This document shows positions 15,935 to 22,730 of a DNA stretch of 22,730 bases, in pieces. The stretch is from positions 1-22,730 of the forward strand of contig JAESUA010000333.1 of NCBI GenBank assembly GCA_016763255.1, given 5' to 3'. A program made the position numbers and the translations under genes. The DNA is from Magnetovibrio sp. (GTDB lineage Bacteria > Pseudomonadota > Alphaproteobacteria > Rhodospirillales > Magnetovibrionaceae). The first letter of the stretch is position 1, and every line of letters starts with the position of its first letter. The notes beneath the pieces were generated by a model. The model ran no database searches, had not been told where the DNA came from, and saw only the letters and a list, made by a program, of their open reading frames with translations.

Positions 15935-17491
15935 ATGATCGGTGAGTTTTTTAACGTGAGCATAATCAAAGCATTAAGTGGTGTAATCGGGGCAGTGTTG
16001 CTTTCGGCATGTTCGGTGATGCCGGCCGCGTTTGAGCGTGCCGAAATTCAGGAAACGGCTGTCCAAGACTTGGCGCTGGTTGCCGCATCGCAAGACCCTT
16101 TGGACGACATCCTGACTTTGGAAGGCGCGATGGCGCGCGCCATCAAGTACAATCTGGAAAATCGTCTTCAGTTGATGCGGACCTCTTTGGCCGGTCGTAA
16201 TTTCGAGATGGTCAAGATGGACATGCTGCCGTTGTTGAACGCGTCAGCAGGCCACACTTCGCGCAACAATTACGATGCATCGCGCAGCTATAACGTGACC
16301 CAGGGGACGGAAACGACCGACTATACGACGTCGTCGGAACGCAAACACAGCACGTTCGATGCCCGCCTTGTCTGGAGCGTCCTTGATTTCGGCGTGAGCT
16401 ATTTGGCGGCCAAGCAGGAAGGTTATCGCTTTTTGGTCGATGACCTCACCCGCAAAAAAACGATCATTACGCTGCTCGAACAGGTGCGCACACAGTTTTG
16501 GCGCGCTGCGACAATGCAAAAAATTCGCAGGGAACTTGAAAATCTTTTGGTGGATGCGGAACGGACCTTCACAAATTTGCAAAAAGTTCGTGCCGATGCC
16601 CTAAGCCCTCGACGCCAGGTCCTCGAAGATATTCGAACCTTGGCGGAAATTGTTCAGCAACTCGAAAAAATGCATCAAATTGCTGACTTGGCGACCATTG
16701 AGTTGGGGGCCTTGATCAACGAACCGTTTGACAAACCGGTGAGCGTTTTGGCCCCGGCACAGCTTCCGATGGTTCCCGATTTCAAAATGGATCTGGAGAA
16801 AATGGAGCTGATCGCGTTGATGAATTCCACTGATTATGTCAGCGAAATGTACAACGTGAAGATTGACCAGATGGAATCACGTAAAGCGCTGTTGCGTTTG
16901 CTGCCTGGCCTGGAATTTTCCTATGGCTTTAATTACGACAACAATCGCTACCTCTATAACAATTCGTGGACGGAAGCAGGGGTGCGTGTTTCGTACAATG
17001 TTTTCCAATTGTTGGCCGCTGATGAAATTATGGCGCACAACGATGCGCGTGAGCAAGTTGCGTTGAACCGGCGTTTGATGACCAATGTCGCGACTCTGAC
17101 CAAGACGCACTTGTCTTGGCAAAACTATCAAAACGCACGCAAGCGTTATGAACGGTCTGAATATATCGGTGATATTGATGCCCAAATTGCAGACCTGACA
17201 GGCATGGCCAGAGCCAGCAAAAAGGTCAGCGGCGTTGAGAAAATTAAAACCGACGCGCGGGCCATGCGCTCGTTGATGGGGCGCATGCAATCCTATGTGG
17301 ATGTTCAAAGTTCATACGGATCTTTTTTAATGACGTTGGGCGTTAATCCCGTGCCGAAAAATTACCAGCAATTGGATTTGAAGCAATTAAGCGAAGCCAT
17401 GCATTCGTTCAGTATCGGCGTGGACAGTGAAGCCCTGCAAAAGTTGACCCTAAATTCCCCAGGCGAGCCGGTTGCTGATTCCACCTTGTAA
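15935..17491 (+). CDS. TolC-family outer-membrane channel, predicted lipoprotein
   Basis: Outer-membrane efflux/secretion channel subunit, 518 aa, expected to act as a trimer docking to the adaptors encoded next. The N-terminus has a hydrophobic segment ending in the lipobox LSAC (Cys26, or Cys19 from an alternative GTG start at 15956). That GTG has the better ribosome site (GGTGAG, nine bases upstream) and yields a tidier signal peptide, so 15956 may be the true start. The +2 residue is Ser, which favours sorting to the outer membrane. Two long helical repeats, about 60-270 and 290-490, fit the OEP fold, each with beta-strand insertions, for example NYDASRSYNVTQGTE. It is the only channel gene in the window and lies 80 bp after the giant gene, so it probably serves that operon. 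It could also serve the upstream ABC pair. Confidence 0.88.
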   Translation: MIGEFFNVSIIKALSGVIGAVLLSACSVMPAAFERAEIQETAVQDLALVAASQDPLDDILTLEGAMARAIKYNLENRLQLMRTSLAGRNFEMVKMDMLPLLNASAGHTSRNNYDASRSYNVTQGTETTDYTTSSERKHSTFDARLVWSVLDFGVSYLAAKQEGYRFLVDDLTRKKTIITLLEQVRTQFWRAATMQKIRRELENLLVDAERTFTNLQKVRADALSPRRQVLEDIRTLAEIVQQLEKMHQIADLATIELGALINEPFDKPVSVLAPAQLPMVPDFKMDLEKMELIALMNSTDYVSEMYNVKIDQMESRKALLRLLPGLEFSYGFNYDNNRYLYNNSWTEAGVRVSYNVFQLLAADEIMAHNDAREQVALNRRLMTNVATLTKTHLSWQNYQNARKRYERSEYIGDIDAQIADLTGMARASKKVSGVEKIKTDARAMRSLMGRMQSYVDVQSSYGSFLMTLGVNPVPKNYQQLDLKQLSEAMHSFSIGVDSEALQKLTLNSPGEPVADSTL

Positions 17492-17575
17492 AGGACTGGA
17501 CTCGATTTTCAAAGGTGATGGGATAACGTATTTAGTTTTTGGTCGATATGTGTTTTCAATTGTATTTCGGAAAAT

Positions 17576-18379
17576 ATGATGCCTTTGAATGTGACCTTTT
17601 GGTTCCCGGTGTTAGTGGTTTTTGCGGTCTACTCGATCACACCCGGTACGGGACATGCGGCGCAAGGCGTTGCGCAACTGCCAACGCCCGCCTCGCTTGA
17701 AGGTGAAATCCACAATTATCAACAATCCACTGTGCGCGGTCAGCTTCGCCCGCGTCAACATGCAGTTCTGGCTGCCGGGATGCAGGGGGAATTGATTGCG
17801 GTTCGCGTTTATGTTGGTGATCGTGTGACCAAAGACAACGTATTGGCATCGTTTAATTGCCGCACAGAAGAAGCCCGCAAAGCGATCTCACAAGCCCGCT
17901 TGAAAGCCGCTCAAATTACCTTTGATGTTAATTTCGAGCTGTCATAAACAGACAGCATCAGCATCTTGGAAGTGGAGCTGAGCGAAGCGGAGGTTGATGT
18001 GCAAAAAGCAGAATTAAGAAGCGCTCAAGCCGATGTCGAAAAGTGTGTGGTGCATGCACCGTTTGACGGCACGGTGGTCGAAAAATACGTTCAGGCTTAT
18101 CAGTTTGTCAGGATGGGGGAGCCATTGTTGCGCCTTGTCAACAGCACCGACTTGGAAGTCGAAGCGATTGTGTCCTCTCAATGGCTAAAATGGTTGAAGC
18201 CGGGAACGGTGTTTTCCATGACAGTCGAAGAAGTATCGCAAACCGTTTTAGGGCGCGTTGATCGAGTGGTTGATGAAGTGGATCCAATCAGTCGCACCGT
18301 TCGTATGATCGGTGTATTGGATAAGACGTTCATCAAAATGCTGCCGGGGATGAGTGGCGTCCTCAAATTCGAGCAGTAG
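17576..18379 (+). pseudogene. RND-type periplasmic adaptor (HlyD family) interrupted by one in-frame TAA
   Basis: The frame runs from ATG 17576 (or the adjacent ATG 17579) to TAG 18377-18379, with a single TAA at 17945-17947 (codon 124). The first part has a signal peptide (about 1-28, ending GHAAQG) and the first lipoyl half with GELIAVRVYVGDRVTKDN. After the TAA the same frame resumes immediately with TDSISILEVELSEAEVDV, the second lipoyl half (VHAPFDGTVVEKYV) and the beta-barrel. There is no frameshift or deletion, so one substitution explains the break; TAA is one change from AAA, CAA or GAA. Complete, it would be a 267-residue efflux-type adaptor. It starts 84 bp after the channel gene and ends three bases before the next gene. 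Alternatives are a sequencing error, readthrough, or reinitiation at TTG 17966. Confidence 0.85.
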
Positions 18380-18382
18380 ACT

Positions 18383-19750
18383 ATGGAAACGCCAATCACG
18401 TCTCAAGACCCACCTCAAACGCCGCAGCAATCCATTAAAAGTGTAGCTGATCTATTGTTGCTGCAACAACGTTTGCGCGGTGCATCGTCGCTTGCCGAAT
18501 TGGCGGCGTTGGTGGTGAACGACACTCGGGTTCTGTTTCCGTATTGGAGTGCCGTATTTTGGCACCATGGAAAGGTTGAAGCTGTATCAGGGTTGCATGA
18601 ACCGGCACGTCAATCGTCGTTTATCATGTGGGTTAGTGAGTTGCTGCATCATACTCAGAAAAAGAATCCTCATGCCCCTGTGCTCCTGACGGCTGGCGCT
18701 AGCCCGAAAAATCTGCAAGCGCGTTGGGCTGAATATTTTCCAAACGAAGTCCTGTGGCTTCCATTCATAAACCCTGAAGAACCTGATGGCGACCCGATCG
18801 GTGGATTGCTGCTGGCGCGCGATGTCGTTTGGAAACCGGAAGAACAGCGCCTTCTTGCTCATTGGACAGAAGCCGTCGCCTATAGTCTTCAAGCCGTATC
18901 CAGACGCCGCAAACGCCTGTTTGCCAAACTTGGTAAACGCGAACGTATGTGGACAGCCGGCGTCGCGATCATCTTGTTTTTTGCGGCTATGTGGTTTCCT
19001 GTTCGCATGTCAGTTTTGGCACCGGGTGAGGTGGTGCCGCGAAAACCGTCAGTCGTGCGTGCACAAATAGATGGTGTGATCGATAAGGTCTTTGTGAAAC
19101 CGAGCCAAGAGGTCAAAGCCGGAGACGTTCTTGTAAGGTTGGATGCCACGGCCCTGAAAGCGCGCCTGGATAACGTCGTGCAAGGCTTGGAAATCGCCCG
19201 CGCCGAGCGGTTGCGCGCCGAACAGGCATCAGTAACAGACCGTAAAGCATCGGCGCAGTTGCCGTTATTCCAGGCCAAAATCAAAAAACAAACGGCGGAG
19301 GTCGCATACGTTCAATCCTTATTGAACCGTATTGAGGTGCGCGCCGAACAAGATGGCGTGGCGATTGTTCCCGACGCCGGTGATTTGGAAGGCCTGCCCG
19401 TTAAAATCGGACAGCGGATGTTAACATTGGCCAACCCCAAAGAAGCTGACCTTGAAGCCTGGCTGCCGGTTGGTGACAGTTTGCGTTTGCCGCTGGGATC
19501 GGCGATGGAATTTTACCTCAACATCGATCCGACCAGTCCTGTCGATGCCACGTTGCGCCATATTGATTATCAAGCACAGATGTCGCCGGAAGGTCTTTTA
19601 GCCTTTCGTGTGCGGGCCGATTTTACGGATGACACCATGCCGCGCATTGGCTGGCGAGGGACGGCCAAACTCTATGGCGAAGAAGTGCCGCTCTATTATT
19701 ACCTCTTTCGCCGACCCGTCGCGGCAGCGCGTCAGTGGTTTGGTTTATGA
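18383..19750 (+). CDS. HlyD-family adaptor with an N-terminal GAF-like cytoplasmic domain
   Basis: A 455-residue inner-membrane adaptor with an unusual front end. Residues about 20-175 look like a GAF-type sensory domain (SLAELAALVVNDTRVLFPYW near the start, then LWLPF and GGLLLARD strands and a closing helix). A basic stretch RRRKRLFAKLGKRER then leads into one transmembrane segment at about 190-210. The periplasmic part has the first lipoyl half (VRAQIDGVIDKVFVKPSQEV), a short helical hairpin, the second half (VRAEQDGVAIVPDA) and a beta-barrel. The helical hairpin is much shorter than in the type I adaptor at 3618, so it may not reach the outer membrane alone. ATG 18383 follows the previous stop by three bases, and the TGA overlaps the next start, so translation is coupled. 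GAF ligand and function are unknown. Confidence 0.9.
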   Translation: METPITSQDPPQTPQQSIKSVADLLLLQQRLRGASSLAELAALVVNDTRVLFPYWSAVFWHHGKVEAVSGLHEPARQSSFIMWVSELLHHTQKKNPHAPVLLTAGASPKNLQARWAEYFPNEVLWLPFINPEEPDGDPIGGLLLARDVVWKPEEQRLLAHWTEAVAYSLQAVSRRRKRLFAKLGKRERMWTAGVAIILFFAAMWFPVRMSVLAPGEVVPRKPSVVRAQIDGVIDKVFVKPSQEVKAGDVLVRLDATALKARLDNVVQGLEIARAERLRAEQASVTDRKASAQLPLFQAKIKKQTAEVAYVQSLLNRIEVRAEQDGVAIVPDAGDLEGLPVKIGQRMLTLANPKEADLEAWLPVGDSLRLPLGSAMEFYLNIDPTSPVDATLRHIDYQAQMSPEGLLAFRVRADFTDDTMPRIGWRGTAKLYGEEVPLYYYLFRRPVAAARQWFGL

Positions 19751-21843
19751 ACGAACCTTCGCCCCTTGCCGCTATATTGCGCCAGGACTTGTCCTTGCTG
19801 GACGCCGAGCCTGGGCCTGGTGGTGAACGTGCATGGTTGCTGCATGACCCATTAAGTGGGCGCTACTTTCGCATCGGCCAGACGCAGATTGAAATTCTAA
19901 ACCATATCGATGTCGGTGGGGCGCAAGACATTGCCCAAGCCGCCACACAACACGCTGATCACGACATCACCCCAGCTCAGGTGGAAGAGTTTCTGGATTT
20001 TTTGCGCAAGAACAGTTTGGTTGTCGTTGATGCGCAACAACACGAACTCCACGAGCGCATGCGGGCAAAAAAGCCCGGTTGGCTGGCGGCCCTGGCCAAG
20101 AGCTATTTGTTTATTCGTGTGCCGTTGTTCAAACCCGACCGTTTTTTAGACAAAACATTGCCCTATGTGCGGTGGTTGGGAACCAAGCCTGCCTGGGCTG
20201 CATTTGTGTTGATTGCGGTGGTGGGAGTCTTGATGACGGTCCGTCAATGGGATCAATTCTGGGCGACATTTTTATATTTTTTCAATCTCCAAGGTGCCGT
20301 GGCGTTTGCCATTTCGATGGTCTTGGTTAAGGCGGTGCACGAGCTGGCCCATGCTTACGTCGCAAAGGCATATGGATGCCGCGTGCCGATCATCGGTGTC
20401 GCATTTTTGGTGATGTGGCCGGTGTTGTACACCGATGCGACCGATACCTGGAAGCTGCGAGAGCGCCGCCACAGATTGCGCGTTGCGGCGGCTGGCATCT
20501 CGGCAGAAATGGCTGTGGCCGCTGTGGCCTTGTTGGCGTGGAACTTTGCACCCGAAGGGGTGTTTAAAAGTGTGTTCTTCGTGATGGCGACGTCGACTTG
20601 GGTTCTTAGTGTTCTGATCAACCTCAACCCCTTGATGCGATTTGATGGCTATTACCTCCTTTCCGATTGGCTGAAAGAACCCAATATGGAAATTCGTGCG
20701 CATGCCTTGGGTAAATGGTGGCTGCGCAAAGCTCTGTTCGATTTTTCCGATCCGCCGCCGGAGCGGCCAAAAGCCCGTTTGATCGTCTATTCTTTATCCA
20801 TTTGGATTTACCGATTCTTGTTGTTTTTGGGCATTGCCCTGCTGGTCTACCATCTGTTCTTCAAGTTGTTGGGGATCGTCTTGTTCTTGGTGGAGATCGT
20901 CTATTTCATCGTGGCACCAATTTGGCGTGAGATGCGGGAATGGGCCAAGCGTAAAGAACAGCTGAGCATCAACGCGGTGACCATAAGAACCATGATTGGC
21001 GTTGCGGCGGTGTTGGTTTCGTTCGTTGTGCCGTGGCAAACGGGGATCGAAGTGCCGGCCATCTTGAAGCATCGATTGATCACGGTATATGCGCCGATGG
21101 CAGGGAAAATTAGTGAACTCAACGTTACGGCAGGAGAAAAAATTCAATCCGCCGATTCCCTGGTCAAAGTTGATGCGGCTGATGTTCAATTTGAGTACCA
21201 ACAAGCGGTAATGAAATACGAAGAACTCTGGTGGCAGCGTGCGTCCCTGGGATTTGATCCGGATTTGCTGGATAGAACCTTGATTGTCGCCAGTGAACTT
21301 TTGACTCAGGCCCAAAAACTGGTGAGTCTGCGTGACGTTCAGGATAGAGCCAACGTCATCGCCCCAATCGACGCCACCGTGTCGGATATGGATCCGGAGC
21401 TAACTGCAGGGCAGTGGGTGGGTGAGGGAAAGGCCCTGTTTACCTTAAAAGAAAACAGCCCGGTTCAAGTGATTGCATATGTGGATGAGCAGATGCTCAG
21501 CCGTCTCAACATCGGCCAAACGGGGCGTTTCTATCCTGAAGGAGGAGGCCGTGAAACGTATCAGGTTCGCGTGATGGAAATCGAATCCTTTGGTCTTAGT
21601 GAGTTGGAGGAGCTGTTGCCTGCGTCTTTGTTCGGTGGTGGTGTCGCCGTGCGTCAAAACAAAAATGACCAACTTATTCCTGTTCAGGCGACGTATCGGA
21701 TTTTTTTAGCTCTTGATAAATCAGACGTGGATACGGAGCGGGTTCTTCGAGGTGATGTCGTCTTGACTGCTAAGGCTGAAAGTTTTCTCGAGCGTATTTT
21801 CCGAACCACCCTGACAGCCGTATTTCGGGAAAGCTCGTTCTAA
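19747..21843 (+). CDS. PqqD-like / M50 site-2-protease-like / HlyD fusion membrane protein
   Basis: 698 residues starting at ATG 19747, whose ATGA overlaps the previous stop; the in-frame GTG at 19735 is less likely. Residues about 1-95 resemble a PqqD-type winged-helix domain (WLLHDPLSGRYFRIG, then an EEFLDFLRKNSLVV helix-strand). Residues about 145-430 hold seven or eight transmembrane segments with the M50 zinc motif HELAH (198-202) and the downstream NPLMRFDGYY motif (294-303) whose Asp300 is the usual third ligand, so the protease core looks intact. After the last membrane segment come lipoyl-like halves (YAPMAGKISELNVTAGEKI and IAPIDATVSDMD) and a beta-barrel typical of HlyD adaptors. 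It is last in the operon and may be the inner-membrane component that recognises, and possibly cleaves, an exported substrate; this role is inferred. Confidence 0.9.
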   Translation: MNEPSPLAAILRQDLSLLDAEPGPGGERAWLLHDPLSGRYFRIGQTQIEILNHIDVGGAQDIAQAATQHADHDITPAQVEEFLDFLRKNSLVVVDAQQHELHERMRAKKPGWLAALAKSYLFIRVPLFKPDRFLDKTLPYVRWLGTKPAWAAFVLIAVVGVLMTVRQWDQFWATFLYFFNLQGAVAFAISMVLVKAVHELAHAYVAKAYGCRVPIIGVAFLVMWPVLYTDATDTWKLRERRHRLRVAAAGISAEMAVAAVALLAWNFAPEGVFKSVFFVMATSTWVLSVLINLNPLMRFDGYYLLSDWLKEPNMEIRAHALGKWWLRKALFDFSDPPPERPKARLIVYSLSIWIYRFLLFLGIALLVYHLFFKLLGIVLFLVEIVYFIVAPIWREMREWAKRKEQLSINAVTIRTMIGVAAVLVSFVVPWQTGIEVPAILKHRLITVYAPMAGKISELNVTAGEKIQSADSLVKVDAADVQFEYQQAVMKYEELWWQRASLGFDPDLLDRTLIVASELLTQAQKLVSLRDVQDRANVIAPIDATVSDMDPELTAGQWVGEGKALFTLKENSPVQVIAYVDEQMLSRLNIGQTGRFYPEGGGRETYQVRVMEIESFGLSELEELLPASLFGGGVAVRQNKNDQLIPVQATYRIFLALDKSDVDTERVLRGDVVLTAKAESFLERIFRTTLTAVFRESSF

Positions 21844-21931
21844 TGTGAATAGCAGCATAATCAATTAATCGTTTGAAATGACGGAGAGACAGGGAGGGGG
21901 TAGCTGTTTAGTCCCTAGGGTCCAGACTCAT

Positions 21932-22689
21932 TCAAATCCAGTAGCATATGAGTGCGGCCAGGCATAAACCTGCCAAGAAATTTTCGGCGTTTTTGTCGTA
22001 GCGCGTAGCCACCCTTCGGAAATCCTTGAGCCTTCCAAACATCCGCTCAATGACGTTGCGCCCCCTGTAGCGTTTTCGGTTAAAGGGATGAGGATGCTTG
22101 CGGTTAGACTTGTTGGGGATAACCGGGCATATCTTGCGGCGCTTGAGCTGGGCACGCCAATGATCTGCATCATAGGCTTTATCGGCAAGCAAATACTGGG
22201 CTGCTGGCAGATGTTCGGTGAGCATCACCGCGCCCGTGATGTCGGCGGTCTGACCGGGTGTCAGGTAGAAAACCAACGGACGGCACTGTTCGTCACTTAT
22301 GGCGTGAACCTTGGTGTTTCGACCTCCTTTTGTGCGACCGATGGCTTGAGCAGAAGCCCCCCTTTTCCGCCGCCAGCGCAACGATGAACTTTGATATGGG
22401 AGGCATCGATTGAGATTTGTTCCGGCGTTCCCGACAAGGCCGCTGTAAGTTCCGTGAACATGTACTGCCAGACCCCTTTTTTCGACCAGCGATTATAGCG
22501 ATTGTATACTGTTGTCGATGGGCCGTATTCCGGCGGGCAGTCCTGCCATCGGCAACCCGATTGCAGCACATGAATAATGCCACTGATAATGCGACGGTCA
22601 TCCACGCGCCGCTTGCCAGCAGCACGGCAAGGTAAGTAAGGTTTAATCAGTGAAAACTGCTCGTCTGATAGCCAAAAACCACGCTTCAT
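21932..22689 (-). CDS. IS5-family transposase, two frames joined by a -1 frameshift
   Basis: DDE transposase. Frame A starts at ATG 22689, nine bases after a GGAGG ribosome site, with the typical opening MKRGFWLSDEQF, and alone ends at 22297 (130 aa). Frame B ends at 21932. A -1 shift at the A4G6 tract (22366-22357) joins HRCAGGGKGG directly to ASAQAIGRTKGGRNTK, reproducing the continuous family sequence and giving 252 aa. The catalytic residues are present: Asp in SIDASH, Asp in LLADKAYDAD, and Glu in the Y-2-R-3-E-6-K signature (YRGRNVIERMFGRLK). The coding joint and catalytic core look intact, so the element may be active. The upstream ATG at 22722 would add 11 residues and is less likely. 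Programmed frameshifting is known in this IS group. Confidence 0.88.
22357..22366 (-). promoter_or_regulatory. Slippery sequence for transposase -1 frameshifting
   Basis: On the minus strand the bases read AAAAGGGGGG, in frame as GGA AAA GGG GGG. Moving back one base makes the downstream codons read on as the C-terminal transposase half without a gap. The tract matches the A4G-run type used by IS427-like elements. Confidence 0.7.
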
Positions 22690-22730
22690 AGCCTGAAACC
22701 TCCATTGTGAGTTCCAAGCCATTGAATCAC

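Larger units (their letters stand above)
21918..22730 (-). mobile_element. IS5-family (IS427-like) insertion sequence, one end beyond the window
   Basis: A two-frame IS5-type transposase on the minus strand fills this stretch. The left terminus is placed at GGGTCCAGACTCATTCAAAT (from 21918), preceded by CTA, so a TA or CTAG target duplication is likely. At the other end the window stops at CCATTGAATCAC, sharing TTGAAT with the left terminal region, so the right inverted repeat probably lies just past 22730. The element sits 74 bp after the M50-HlyD stop and breaks no gene visible here. Confidence 0.8.

Overview
The window looks like accessory DNA from a Gram-negative bacterium. Family resemblance by eye (a PrtD/HlyD-type secretion pair, the tRNA-Thr remnant, the integrase fragment) suggests an alphaproteobacterium, possibly a Rhodospirillales-like marine or magnetotactic type, but no marker gene confirms this. 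The theme is protein export: two separate export gene sets flank a tRNA-derived attachment-site scar, and an insertion sequence closes the right end.

Left block (1-4973, plus strand): the C-terminal end of an RTX calcium-binding secreted protein, an unrecognised 338-residue protein, and an overlapping pair encoding a PrtD/HlyB-type type I secretion ABC transporter and its HlyD/PrtE-type adaptor. No outer-membrane channel gene accompanies them. The pair probably exports the RTX protein.

Junction (4974-6059): a candidate hairpin terminator, three TGTGCCA boxes, a 48-bp fragment matching the anticodon-loop-to-CCA part of tRNA-Thr(GGT), and a decayed phage-integrase N-terminus. This is the layout of an integration junction, probably between two elements inserted at the same tRNA gene. 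The remaining 400 bp before the next gene is non-coding, with several alternative base-pairing segments and an AT-rich promoter candidate.

Main block (6060-21843, plus strand): a probable five-gene operon. It begins with a 3264-residue surface protein: an LEPR-x-x-LDA N-terminal motif, a DUF4347 domain, SdrD-B-like domains, 14 DUF11-type repeats, a proline hinge and a cadherin-like end. It has neither a Sec signal peptide nor C-terminal RTX repeats. Next come a TolC-family lipoprotein, an RND-type periplasmic adaptor interrupted by one in-frame TAA, a GAF-like/HlyD fusion, and a 698-residue membrane protein joining a PqqD-like N-domain, an M50 metalloprotease core (HELAH and a downstream DG) and a HlyD-like periplasmic part. 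Together they look like a dedicated envelope-spanning machine without an ABC ATPase, in which the M50-HlyD protein could replace the inner-membrane pump. This is the strongest candidate for an under-described system here. The broken adaptor suggests it may be inactive in this strain.

Right end (21918-22730, minus strand): most of an IS5-family (IS427-like) element. Its transposase is encoded in two frames joined by a -1 frameshift at an A4G6 tract. Its right end lies beyond the window.
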